Source: Homalodisca vitripennis (lineage: Eukaryota > Arthropoda > Insecta > Hemiptera > Cicadellidae). From it: 64,000 nt of DNA. Made by a program: the position numbers and the translations under genes. The stretch spans positions 49,912,501-49,976,500 of the forward strand of contig NC_060208.1 in the NCBI RefSeq assembly GCF_021130785.1, given 5' to 3'. Shown piece after piece: positions 1-12,690 of this stretch (the first letter of the stretch is position 1; every line of letters begins with the position of its first letter). The notes under the pieces were generated by a model. That model ran no database searches, was not told the origin of the DNA, and worked only from the letters and a program-made list of their open reading frames with translations.

Positions 1-74
1 TTAGTTAAATATTTATATCGTTTGAATTTAAAAAGCAATATTTGCTTGCAGTCACTGTGTGCTCTGTTTACATC

Positions 75-3000
75 AGTCTCTGAATTCTTAGATAAACATA
101 GAATCTGTATGTTTGTATGTGTTTGTTTTCTTGAAGTGAATAGTTCTTTATGTGGGCTATGGATGTATGTTTTTCAAGGGGAAAACTTTCGACTCGCGTC
201 ACGGAACGTCAAGCATAATTATTATGTTTTCCACATGTTTTCAAAGTAGAATGACGGCTTTACCAAAAAAGTAAACAAACCATTATGTAAACATCTGATT
301 TGAACTAATATGGCATTAAAAGCATGTTTTACTGAAACTACCAGCAGTCGACAACTAGGCAATGGGCACGGTGTCCGTATTATTATCTGTATTATCTGTA
401 ATGTATTGTTTTCTTTTTCAGCAAAGAGAATTATTCGGATTCATCCACAAAATCATTAAAAAAGTAGTAATGAAAATGTCTAAATATTTATTAATTTAAT
501 ATTTAGAAGTCAGTGATCATTGTAATATATTAAATGTAAAAAATATTACAAAAAATGTATAAAAATAATAAAAATTGTTTTTTTAAGAATTTAGTGTCAT
601 ATTATTTTAAAATATAAAAATAACCATTTAGTAATTAGCAAACGTACTTTTTCAAGATATATATTCACAGCACGTTATAAGAAAACCATTTTTATAAAAC
701 ATTTATTTATTTATAACCCTTAATAAATAATGAAATGTTTAATGAAACTAATAATGACATTTTATGAAATTAAAACATTATGCACGGATGTTAACATTAA
801 TAAAAACTGTTTAAAAAATGTTGAAAAAAAATTGAAGAGTTAAACCAAATTTAATCCTGCGTGTGTGCTTGATGTGATGGTTGATTTTTGACGTAGCCCT
901 TTTAATGGGACTGATTTGTTGGGGGGCAAATAGTAGTGTGTTATCAATCATGTTGAGAAACTGAGGTGTATAGGAATGAGTTATAAATAATAATGAAAAT
1001 AATGAAACGCGTTTTTAATGAAATCTCAATCTAGTTTATTATGTGAAGCAAAATATCTGTTATTACTAAGTAAATGTTTCCAATAGCAAGGATAAATCTT
1101 CGTGCAGAGAGAATTCATGCTTGTATGGAACCTTTTAATATAAATAATGTGAGATCAAGAGTAGCTTTTAACGTAATTGTTGTACTCGTACTCTTCAAGA
1201 ACAGCCAACGATAAGCTCGAGGCTCTCGTTTCACCTTCACTTTCACACTTTTCTACTTCTGTTTTGGTGTTAGCTGATTACATCCTAAGCTGTTGCACGT
1301 GTTACAAGAAGAAAAACGGTATTATGCCTGTTGCAACAAGCAAGAATGTTTTTGTACTTTAGCGTATATTACTTCAAGAACAGCCAACGATAAGCTCGAG
1401 GCTCTCGTTTCACCTTCACTTTCACACTTTTCTACTTCTGTTTTGGTGTTAGCTGATTACATCCTAAGCTGTTGCACGTGTTACAAGAAGAAAAACGGTA
1501 TTATGCCTGTTGCAACAAGCAAGAATGTTTTTGTACTTTAGCGTATATTACTTCAAGAACAGCCAACGATAAGCTCGAGGCTCTCGTTTCACCTTCACTT
1601 TCACACTTTTCTACTTCTGTTTTGGTGTTAGCTGATTACATCCTAAGCTGTTGCACGTGTTACAAGAAGAAAAACGGTATTATGCCTGTTGCAACAAGCA
1701 AGAATGTTTTTGTACTTTAGCGTATATTACTTCAAGAACAGCCAACGATAAGCTCGAGGCTCTCGTTTCACCTTCACTTTCACACTTTTCTACTTCTGTT
1801 TTGGTGTTAGCTAATTACATCCTAAGCTGTTGCACGTGTTACAAGAAGAAAAACGGTATTATGCCTGTTGCAACAAGCAAGAATGTTTTTGTACTTTAGC
1901 GTATACTACTTCAAGAACAGCCAACGATAAGCTCGAGGCTCTCGTTTCACCTTCACTTTCACACTTTTCTACTTCTGTTTTGGTGTTGGCTGATTACATC
2001 CTAAGCTGTTGCACGTGTTACAAGAAGAAAAACGGTATTATGCCTGTTGCAACAAGCAAGAATGTTTTTGTACTTTAGCGTATACTACTTCAAGAACAGC
2101 CAACGATAAGCTCGAGGCTCTCGTTTCACCTTCACTTTCACACTTTTCTACTTCTGTTTTGGTGTTGGCTGATTACATCCTAAGCTGTTGCACGTGTTAC
2201 AAGAAGAAAAACGGTATTATGCCTGTTGCAACAAGCAAGAATGTTTTTGTACTTTAGCGTATATTACTTCAAGAACAGCCAACGATAAGCTCGAGGCTCT
2301 CGTTTCACCTTCACTTTCACACTTTTCTACTTCTGTTTTGGTGTTAGCTGATTACATCCTAAGCTGTTGCACGTGTTACAAGAAGAAAAACGGTATTATG
2401 CCTGTTGCAACAAGCAAGAATGTTTTTGTACTTTAGCGTATATTACTTCAAGAACAGCCAACGATAAGCTCGAGGCTCTCGTTTCACCTTCACTTTCACA
2501 CTTTTCTACTTCTGTTTTGGTGTTAGCTGATTACATCCTAAGCTGTTGCACGTGTTACAAGAAGAAAAACGGTATTATGCCTGTTGCAACAAGCAAGAAT
2601 GTTTTTGTACTTTAGCGTATACTACTTCAAGAACAGCCAACGATAAGCTCGAGGCTCTCGTTTCACCTTCACTTTCACACTTTTCTACTTCTGTTTTGGT
2701 GTTGGCTGATTACATCCTAAGCTGTTGCACGTGTTACAAGAAGAAAAACGGTATTATGCCTGTTGCAACAAGCAAGAATGTTTTTGTACTTTAGCGTATA
2801 CTACTTCAAGAACAGCCAACGATAAGCTCGAGGCTCTCGTTTCACCTTCACTTTCACACTTTTCTACTTCTGTTTTGGTGTTGGCTGATTACATCCTAAG
2901 CTGTTGCACGTGTTACAAGAAGAAAAACGGTATTATGCCTGTTGCAACAAGCAAGAATGTTTTTGTACTTTAGCGTATACTACTTCAAGAACAGCCAACG

Positions 3001-4850
3001 ATAAGCTCGAGGCTCTCGTTTCACCTTCACTTTCACACTTTTCTACTTCTGTTTTGGTGTTGGCTGATTACGTCCTAAGCTGTTGCACGTGTTACAAGAA
3101 GACAAACGGTATTATGCCTGTTGCAACAAGCAAGAATGTTTTTGTACTTTAGCGTATATTACTTTTAATGGACGTAAGTGTCACAAAATATTTATCCATC
3201 TGAACTAATCGTTTGAAACAGTTGTAATCCCAAAAGACTTATAATAAAATTCTTATTCTTATAATAGAAACAATAATTTTTAAGTCGTCATAATATTTAT
3301 CACCATCAAAATAAATTTTAATAGCGTACAGCACTAGAGAGTACTGATTATCCCCAAAGCACCGAATCTGTTTAAATCATTACTACTTGTAACATATGTC
3401 AATAAATACACAGTCACTTGCTTAAGGCTTCAGCCAGGTCCAAAGAAGTACCAATTAGTCTACTCCTAACAAACAACTATTTTTTTCGAAATTAATAAAA
3501 TAATGTTTTGTTACTGTATTTGGTTTAAGTTTTTAAGTTTTTCTCCCATTATTTATAATTTTAGGTTTTTTTTACATTTTATAAAGTATCATTAGGCCAT
3601 TTGTATTGCTCTGTTCTTGATGAACTTATTACGCATGTGAAGCTATAACACAAAAGTACAATTGGCTTGGTTTAAAATGCGTTAACTACAAGTATGTCAG
3701 TACACTAACAATTAATATTCAGAAAGTAGCGCAGTTCTGTGACAGGTCAACAAAGTCATCGAGAGGTTTTTCGCATATACGAAGTACAGTCATCTATAAA
3801 ATACAGTACCCATTTTTATATCTGAACAAAACAGTAAACTCATTAAACCCGTATCAAAAATAGTTGTTTATAACACACCGAAGTAGAGAATTTATGGTAC
3901 TACCACTAATTATTTTGCCAATTGTTTAGAAAATATGTATTAAAAATATCCTGTAAATTCATAACCTTCTTTTTATTTGAATCAGTAAAAATAAGAAGTT
4001 GAACCTAAATAGTTAAAAATGTATGAGTAATTTACATATTGCCTGTTAAAAACTGAACGGGTCAATTAATCTTTCCATTCAGCAATAAGTAAAGTTTTAA
4101 TGGAAGCTGTCAACGAATGCTTGTAGTGACACGATAAAAGTAATGACTCAAGTTGTGTAATGACCGCCCACCTCTGTAAGTGATATTTTTAACTCTGTAC
4201 ATTATTATCTGTGTAATGATCATTAATGCGAGACCTTAATTGCACAATTGATAATTACATTGAGATTAATTGATTCGATCAGTAGCAAACTCTGAAACCA
4301 ATGTTGCTAATGCTAAAATTTGCAAAATATATTATATTGTTACATCAACATCAAATAATATGTAATTTAATGTTGGTACAGAAAAATGTAAAAAGAAAAT
4401 TTAATTAATTTCTTTTACTGTGTATTGTAAATACTTAACGGTATTGTAACAAATCGTATTTGCAGTAATGCAATTAATACGTTCGCGTTTCAGGTTCATC
4501 GACGTCAAAGAGGAAATTACACATTTGTGTCAAGAGTGAGTACAGTGGATGAATCATTTGTCACCTACAAATGTTACACAATGTAATTAGCAGTGAATGA
4601 TAGCAATAAAACTGTCAATTTTGAAATATAAATTATTTACGATATTTACTGGAAACCTGTAGTTTGAATTATGTGTTCAAAATTAAGGGGATTTACTCTA
4701 AGTATATATTATGTCTCTCATTATCAAATTCTGGTTCTCTTTATCTACAACTAAAGATTCGGTAGATATAAATCCAATTACATGTAAGCAAACAATTTGT
4801 TGTTTTATTCCCATACTTAAATGGAGTACTAAACTTCTAATTTTTTAAGC
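75..4850 (+). repeat. Left arm of large inverted repeat
   Basis: Reading this stretch forward and 10470-12690 as its reverse complement gives a chain of matching blocks in the expected order. By eye these are 85-125 with 12648-12686, 856-1200 with 12150-12485, 3150-3480 with 11735-12010, 3640-3690 with 11510-11570, 4050-4290 with 11070-11290, 4490-4610 with 10700-10850, and 4690-4840 with 10490-10620. The match is diverged, with small indels, so the structure is old. The left arm is longer mainly because of the 179-bp tandem array inside it. No coding capacity is recognisable. It may be an inverted pair of copies of one dispersed repeat, or the long terminal repeats of a foldback-type element. 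The outer end may lie beyond the window start. Confidence 0.8.
1193..3161 (+). repeat. 11-copy tandem array of a 179-bp unit
   Basis: Eleven head-to-tail units of exactly 179 bp run from 1193 to 3161, with a broken twelfth start at 3162. Units are almost identical, in contrast to the diverged arm around them, so the expansion is recent or homogenised. Two linked variants mark two unit types. One has gttagct inside and tatt at the preceding junction; the other has gttggct inside and tact at the preceding junction. Their order is four of the first type, two of the second, two of the first and three of the second. Overlapping 82-codon frames cross every junction, but 179 is not a multiple of three and each frame ends in the next unit, so I do not call them genes. 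Each unit contains one CACGTG E-box. Confidence 0.97.
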
Positions 4851-4866
4851 CTTTATTATTGAAGTC

Positions 4867-5250
4867 GCTACTTCTTTTTGTGGGCAATGGATGTATGTTT
4901 TGAACGGGGAAAACATTTTCGTTTCGCGTCAAGCATGTTTATGTTTTCCACATGCTTTCAAAATAGAATGACAGATTTACCGAAACGTAAACTAACCGTT
5001 ACATAAACATCTGCTCTGAACTTACAAAATTTTATGTTAAAGAAAAATATGTTAGGAGGAGTTGAAAGAGAAATATAAACTACAATAAAATACAATATTA
5101 AACGTGATGTGGAAAATAACGAAATAATTCTTTAATCTAGTAGTGTTTTACAATAAATAGCTTTTTTAACTGTTCGATCAGTTTACTCATATTATTATTG
5201 ACGTAAATGTTTCCGACATATCTTATCATCTGGATGTATCCTTGCTTCTG
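4867..5250 (+). repeat. Direct partial copy of the arm sequence
   Basis: Positions 4867-5022 repeat 138-305 in the same orientation. Shared strings include ggatgtatgtttt, the phrase around gttttccacatg, and taaacatctg followed by gaac. Weaker similarity continues to about 5250 against 985-1090, for example taaatgtttcc and caatctag-like strings. This suggests that a second, internally deleted copy of the same repeat begins directly after the left arm. The boundary at 5250 is only approximate. Confidence 0.6.
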
Positions 5251-6720
5251 CAAACTTTTCTTTTTTTTTTTTGAAATTTCAGGTTAGGTTATTTAATATC
5301 CAATTTAAAAGCTGTCATCATTTTGAAAATCATTTAATACTTGCTATTAGTAGATATGTTAACAAAAACACACAAAAAACTTCCAATGCCAAAAATTGTT
5401 AGAAAGAAACTAAAATATATGATAAAATAATTGTTTGAATAAATCTATGATTGTTAATTAATTTATTAATAAATCTGCCGTAAAATATATTACATTTTTA
5501 CATAATTTAATAGCAGTATTTAAAGCTCATCGCATTCTAAATTGAATTTAAGCACACTTAATATTAATCCCTATTGTAGTTCACTACTAGTTTCGTCCTG
5601 TTATTCAAAATAAATAAATTAGATCTTTACTTGCTGAAAATGCTGTAGTATAATTTAATTCTGAAGGAAGTAATAATTATAATCATTATTAATCATGAAA
5701 GTCTTGCTGTTAAGTATAATTTTAGAACCTTTACTTAACTTCATTGGGCCTTACCTTACATTCGCTTAAAAATAAAATTACGTAAATAGAGGTTTATTAA
5801 ACATTTTGTTGAAAAACGTTAATGCCATTAATTATCTTTTAAAAGATCTATTAAATCTAACAAAGTCAAACGTTATAATCATAAGTACAACGAGATATGG
5901 AACAATAATAGGTTCCGTGTTTACAAGATATTTTAGTATCCAGGGGGATTTAATAAAATTCCAAGGTGAACTCAGTAATTATTCAGTGCCTAAATCTAAT
6001 TTTTCTTATAGTTTTAAACCAATTTTTATACTTAGAAATATATATATATATTTGTATATATTTATATATATATATATATTTTCTATATATATATATATAT
6101 AATAATTGTATTTGTAATGAAATACTTCCCAATAAGAAGATATAAGATTTTTTCTCTAGGTCTTCACTATTTTTCAGAAATTTGTTATGCTACAAATTCA
6201 CGGTAGCCAGAAATAAGTATTATTTTAATAGATCCTTTGTTTATCTGAAAAATAATATAAATTTCTCGCTGAATTAAAAATAATATTTCATCATTAAAAT
6301 GGTTAAATGAACTTCTATAAAATAAAACATATGATAAAATCTTTGATTTTGTTTGTATACAAAGTAATACCCAAAATAATAAGTGTGTGTTAGCTACAAT
6401 TGAATTTTTATTAGAAAAACACAGTTGTTTGGTAGTTTTTATTGATAGCATATTACGAAAAGTTACAAAAAATTATAATACGATATTTTCAGAGTATAAA
6501 ATGGTTTGCTTAATTTTTAAAATGTTAACAGTGGTGAAACTTCAATAATGAGGAAAAGTACGTCAGGAATTATGTTACAGATATGGCATTGGGACGCACA
6601 ATATATTTTTTCTCAAGGATTTGTTGCTGAGTTCATAACATATGACTCTATTAAATTTTGCTAATAACTAACCATATTAAGGATATATTCTTCTAAAAAG
6701 ATAACGCAAAAATATCCATG
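5250..6720. other. A+T-rich stretch with an (AT) run
   Basis: No gene or conserved motif is recognised. The only structured part is an interrupted (AT)n run at about 6041-6103. The open frame at 5806-6102 ends inside that run, is compositionally biased, and is not called as a gene. Confidence 0.5.
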
Positions 6721-7010
6721 ATAGGATGTTAAATAATCCTATTACAAATAATGTAAACACGTTAGACTATGCTGGATAAACCAATAGGAAACTGGCATCA
6801 AACAGGGTACACAGATCTCGGCAAAAGAAAATGATTGAATAATGAATAATTATCATTGATTTCATTCTTTAATACAGAAATCTCGTTCCAATGCACTTAG
6901 CATATTCCACAACTCATCCTGTTTACACGAGGTGGCGTGCTTTCCTTGTGTCTTTTCATAATCTTTGCTTTTTAGTTTAATTAAACAATATCGCGCTATG
7001 GGATACTGTG
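6720..7010 (+). repeat. Local duplication, copy 1
   Basis: This segment resembles 7545-7845 in the same orientation. Shared landmarks are gaggatgttaaataat-like starts, gattgaataatgaataat against gattgaataataaataat, a cattgattncattctt string, and a ctttttagt string near the end. Divergence is considerable. The period is about 825 bp, consistent with an old tandem duplication or two insertions of one repeat. No coding frame is seen. Confidence 0.65.
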
Positions 7011-7544
7011 ATACAAGGTGTTATAGTAAACCAACGTTCATAAAAGGTAACCTTGGTTTAGAGTATATTTGGTTTAGGTTTAGTTACAAAATATAGTAAA
7101 ACATTTTATTTACTTAAAAGTTTGCTTGTAACTACAGTATGTAAATTTAAATAGTATTATGTAACTGGTATAACAATTCTCTCATTGCTTAAATGAACTG
7201 AAAGAATGATGATAAATGTTTTCAACACATTATAAAAACTGCAAGCTGAGGGCTTCCATGATAGGACTATATACAACTTTTGACACGTTGAAATATCTGG
7301 GATTTGTATTTGTTGCCGGAATCTCGCTCCTCTTATGGGATGATTAATGGATAGGTGGGCACAGAAATTGGATGTTACTGAATGTCTATCGAGTTCTATA
7401 AATATGTCAGCAGGTAAAACTAGTGGGGTTTTCTCATCTCGTGGTTTCAGACATCAGGGATTCTAATGAATGTGCTACGCCATTTCCAGAGTGATTTACA
7501 GAGCTGGAAAATATGACAAATGTGATAAATAGATTCAAGTATTA

Positions 7545-7845
7545 GAGGATGTTAAATAATTCAAATATGTAATCAAGTGAAATAAATAATTGTTGCTTGA
7601 TAGAGCAATTAGGAACATTCGTATAGATCAGGATACAAGTATCCTGGTAAAGGCAGTTGATTGAATAATAAATAATTTCCATTGATTGCATTCTTCAACA
7701 CGGACATATCGTTTCAATACACTCAGCATATTTCACGACTCAAGATATTGTTTCCAAGATGTGGAGGGTTTTCTCGTGTTTTCCATCCACTATGCTTTTT
7801 AGTATAGTCAAACAACATAAGGTATTGGGAATGGTCTGTGTGGAA
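7545..7845 (+). repeat. Local duplication, copy 2
   Basis: This is the partner of 6720-7010, in the same orientation and roughly 825 bp downstream. Similarity is clearest from 7650 to 7830. The pair lies in the spacer between the two inverted arms, so it may be part of the same composite repeat. Confidence 0.65.
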
Positions 7846-8800
7846 TATTGTGTTAAATAGTATTATAGTACAATAATGCTTATATATGCTTCAACTGATT
7901 ATTGTTAAATCACTCCCTGTACAAAGTGAAAGTGTTACACATGGTTCTAAACGATCTATTCCTATGCATGGTTTATTCCTCCTAAACATGAAGAACCGAA
8001 GTACTAGTTTGATGTGTCGAATAATCAATATTAGTAATAATAAAATATGACGATAGGTTACAGAAATGGTATTATATAGAAGTTTAGGTTTTGTTGTGAA
8101 TTATAGATTTTTAACTTTTTTTAATCTTACGAAAACTGTATACAAAATACCTAGAAAATCTTAGAAAATTAAGGGAAATAAAAACACTATGGGCAGTTCC
8201 AACTTATCATGTGCTTTTTAGAAGAGTTAATATTGATATGACAGAGCCTTCTCGGTTTCGTACAATGGAGTTTCTCTTTTGTAACTGATAGTTAATATTA
8301 GTTTCTATAATAATTAAACTTATGGATTCACCCCATAGTTTGACATGATAAAAGTAGCTAGCTAATCACCAAGGTTACTACTATCTGTGTAGGTACAGTC
8401 TAGTCAGTAAAAAATTATACTTTTCGTCGTGCACGATGGCTTGGCTCTGAATTCAACCCATATTTTGGCTGCTTTAGAACAGACAACTAGGAATCTTCAA
8501 GACATCTATTTTGGTTTCCTAGATGGAGGGTATTTCCAACAGAGCATGATGACCAACTCGTCTGTAGAGCAAGTAAGGGGAGTTCAAAAGTGAGGAGTAT
8601 TTAGGGTAGCGGCAATTCCCTTTCATCATGTACCTCTCTTGCTGTTCACTATCTTTTAATTTATGTTTTCTTTTAGGTTCACTTAAAATAAGGAATTATA
8701 AAATTTCCTCATTGCACTTAGTTTTAATAGAACTTTTACGCTACTTTCGAAGTGAGAAGTGGCAGGATATTCAGGATGTGTAAGGTTGTGAATGTGGATC

Positions 8801-8823
8801 ACTTCCTGTCAATTACAGGAAGT
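8801..8823. other. Perfect 9-bp-arm palindrome with ETS-like cores
   Basis: The sequence is ACTTCCTGT, a 5-base spacer, then ACAGGAAGT. Both arms contain the GGAA core of ETS-family binding sites, facing each other. This is a sequence observation only; no gene nearby supports a promoter role. An open frame overlaps it (8792-9082, 96 codons) that I do not recognise. Confidence 0.45.
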
Positions 8824-9469
8824 TCTCAGTCATGTCACCCTGGAAGAAGGTCAGGCTAACTGGAAGAGGAAGTTAAACTCCCTCATGTTTATTCTTAAAA
8901 TAGCACTTAACATTAAGGGAGCCACACTTTCTTCAACAGTCATCCTCCGAAATGAACTAGCGACCAGCAGTGTTTACCCCATTATCTCAACATTTATGGG
9001 TTGTTATGGGCAAATCCTGTACATCTTTTGGGTTGCCAGTATAGGTTTACTGATATGTATAAACCAGCCAGGTTACTGGTAATGAAAATATGGCGTTATC
9101 TACGCTGAAGTTTTGAGCACAAAACTTATGTTTTTTGTTATATCCAACTGCATAAAAACTATACTAAAAATGTGTAAATATGTTAATGGTATGTTGTTAT
9201 TGTTTTTCTTATATTGACATATAAACTGTACCGTAAATCTTTAGATCGGCGTTTTCTATTACAAAAGAAAGATACAAAACTGACATAAGGAGATATATAT
9301 ATATTAGGAATATACGTAAGTAAGTTGTATTAAAATATTTTACTGCATTGGACTAATTAATTTACTACAATAAGATTCACTTTACACCTTTCACAGGAAA
9401 ATTATGTTTATTTAATACATTTTAGCTCTTATTTTTCATTTTTAAGTGCAATATAACTAGAGAGATTTG

Positions 9470-9720
9470 TACTTGTTCAAAAGTTGGCAAAGTAACAGCC
9501 CCCTTTTCACTTGTTATCAAAAGGATTTAGAGTGTGGTAAATTGTGGAGTTTGTTGAGTACAATGTTCACTTTTGTAGTGTTTAGGATTTATCAGACAAA
9601 ACTTTTACTTAACTTTCTTGTGTAATCTTTATTAAAACAACTCTACTTTTGAAGGGTTCTTTGAACGAGTAAGTGTAACAACATGTATAAATACAGAGAC
9701 AAATGTTACCAATGTTAGTA
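9470..9720 (+). repeat. Possible third copy of block A
   Basis: The segment shares spaced motifs with 16120-16340 and 37385-37600. These include a gtttaggattt string near an agacaaaactttta string, a gtgtaatctt string, and acatgtataaat near its end. It is in the same orientation as both. The match is diverged and patchy, so membership of the family is likely but its limits are not fixed. Confidence 0.5.
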
Positions 9721-10469
9721 CTTGAAACTTTATACTCCAAAAAAATCTTACTATAATTCTGTTTGAATTATTTGCTCATAATCTACCAAAAGAAACTACC
9801 GAGCAACAAATATTTTTTGTTAATAAGCTTTCAATAGAAGCTAACAAACAAAAGTATTATTTTGAGTATTACTGTATACATGAACAATATCTAAGTATAA
9901 ATAAGAAGATATATTTAATAAAAGTAAAATGTAAGCAAGTTAATGCTGAAAAATATATTTTAGTTCAGAGATGATTTTTTGATTTTTCGAAAATTAAGTT
10001 TACAAACGAATTATTATAATTTTTTTGTTTAAGTAAGTATTTTTTATTTAATATTTTTATGCTGCTGTGAATGTAATCTATGCATATTTTTGAGTGGAAT
10101 GAAAAAATAGTGAGGAACTTATAGGCAAAATTGTTACTTTCTTATTAGGAACGATATTGTAACATATACAATCATTTTATAATCAATATTTTCAAACTTA
10201 AGTGATGCATAAAAATCTATGAGAAATATAAGATTAAGGTACTAAAACAATCACTGAAGTTACTTTGGTATTTTTAAACCCCTGGGTATTAGGGATAAGG
10301 TCTTGTTTACAGCTGACATTTCACGAAAGTGTATCATTAAAATCACGTATACTTACTTCCAATTGCCTTTTAAAATAGAACAATGCTTGTTACATCTGGT
10401 ATCGTAGCTAGAAACATAGTAAAATACTGGAAAACTAAATCAATAATAAAAGTTTTACAAAAAAAATGA

Positions 10470-12690
10470 AGTAATAAAGTAAATTTAGTACTCCATTTAA
10501 GTTTTGTAATTAAAAAACCACTAATAATTAGTATTTAGTTTACGTATAATAGGAATGATATCTACTAAATTTTAATAAGTAGGTAGGTTTGACCGGAGGT
10601 TGATAATGAGAGGCATATTAAGCATATTAAGAATAAAATAACTTAATTTTGGTCTCGTGATTCAAATTCCAGGGTTCCAGAAAGTATCGTAAATATTTTA
10701 TATTTCAGTAATTACGAGAGAGGTTTCATCGCTATCGTTCACTGTAAAGTACAGATGGTAGACGACAAGTCATTCATACACCGCTATCGCTCTCGACACA
10801 TGTTAATTAAACTATCTTCTCTTTGACATTGATCAACCTGAAATATGAGCATTTTAATTGTGTTACTGAAAATATGATTTATTACAATAACGTTAAGTGT
10901 TTTTGTATACAGTATACAGGAAAACAAATTATTTAAAACTTCTTTTTACATTTTTTTGTATTAACACACAAATAAATATTACTGTTTGGTGATATAAATG
11001 TAATATATTTTGTTTGTCCTAATATTAGTATTTACGAAATTTTAGAGTTGCTACTGATCTAACAAATTAATCTCTATATAATTATCATCTGTGCACTTAA
11101 GGTCTCGCACTAATGATCATCACACAAATAATGATGTACAGATGTGAAAAGAGCACTTACAGAGGTAGTCGGTCATCGCACAACTTGTGTCATTACTTTT
11201 ATCGTGTCACTACAAGCTCTCGTTGACAGCCTCCATTAAAACTTAACTTATTGAAGAATAGGAAGATTAATTAACCCGTTGAGATTTTAATGGGAAAATT
11301 TAAATGACTGATAAACTTTATTTCTATTGAGTTAAAAAAGAAAGAAGATTATGAATTTACTAAATATTTTCAATACGTACATATCGTTTAAAAATGTGTA
11401 CTGTATTTTTTAAATGAATGACCTTTATAGATACGAGACATATAACAATCTCGCATTATGTGTAACTGATAGACAACAGTGCTATTTATTTTATGTTAAA
11501 AAATGTTTAGTGCACTTACATACTGGTAATTAACGTATTTTAAACAAAACCAATTACACTTTATGCTTCGTATTGCATTATAAGAGCTTCAAATATGATA
11601 ATTTATAAATGTAAATAAAGCTTACAATTATAAATAATTAGATTAAAGCTTTAAAACTTAAACCGAATATAGTAAAAATATATTATTTGATAGATTTTTT
11701 AACGGAGTAATCTACTTGGAATTTATTTTCACCTGGCTGAAACCTTAAGTGACTTAAAGTGTATTTATAAAACATATATTGCAAGTAGTAAAAGTTTAAA
11801 CTGAACATGCACTTGGGGGCTAGTCAGTGATATCTAGGGTAGTATGCTATTACAATATACTATGAGGATAATAAATATTTTAATGATCACAAACGTGAAA
11901 ATTTCATATAACATAGCACCATTGATTATAAGACTTTGGTTCATAACTAATTTAAACGATTAGTTCTGATGGATATGTTTTGTTATACTTACGTCCACTA
12001 AAGGTAATCTACATTAAAGTACAACATATTTATTGCTAGTTGTAACACCAAACATTGTTAATTAAGCTAACACCAAAACAGAAATAACCGATTGTGAAAG
12101 TGAAGATAAAGCGAAAGCCTCAAGCTTATCGTTGGATTTTCTTGAAGAGTTCAACAATTACGTTAAACGTAACTCTGATCTCACATTATTATATTAAAAG
12201 TTCTATCCAAGTATGAATTCTCTCTGCACGATGATACCTCTATGCCATTGATATGGAAATATTTAATTAGTGATAATGGATATTTCGCTTCACATCATAA
12301 AATAGATTGAGCGAAAAATTGTCCACTAAAAACGTGTTTCGTTATTTTACTTGTTAGTGTTAACTCAATCCTATACCTCTCAGTTTCTCACCATGATAAC
12401 ACACAACAATTTTCACCCTAACAAACCAATTCTATAAAAAAAATAACATAAAAATCAACTTTTACAACAAGCACATACATGCAGAACTGTGTTTTTTTTA
12501 ATTTTTCGCGCGCCTATACATTTATTTTAAGTACAAGTATTAAATGGGTACATTTCTTAAATATTTTATATTAATATCCATTCAAAAATTTGAAAATTTT
12601 AGTGAAAGGGTCTTAAAGAAATAAATGTTTTAATAAAACATGTACACATACAAACACATTATGATCATCTAAGAACTAAGAGTCTAATAT
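10470..12690 (-). repeat. Right arm of large inverted repeat
   Basis: This is the reverse-complement partner of 75-4850. The block at 12065-12155 corresponds to a single diverged 179-bp-type unit, so this arm probably shows the state before the left-arm array expanded. The stretch at 12180-12480 pairs closely with 856-1100, and 11070-11290 pairs with 4050-4290. No open frame of interest is present. The two arms are separated by roughly 5.6 kb. Confidence 0.8.

Noticed and set aside
1177..3152. Series of overlapping 61- to 82-codon frames in the tandem array
   Set aside because: They repeat with the 179-bp unit, which is not a multiple of three, each ends in the next unit, and the peptide has no domain. 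They are by-products of the repeat.
1193..3161. CRISPR array
   Set aside because: The units are full-length tandem copies without unique spacers, in animal-type DNA.
8792..9082. 96-codon open frame, candidate host gene
   Set aside because: No recognisable domain, no splice or start context that convinces, and no second copy. Its hydrophobic end could be by chance.
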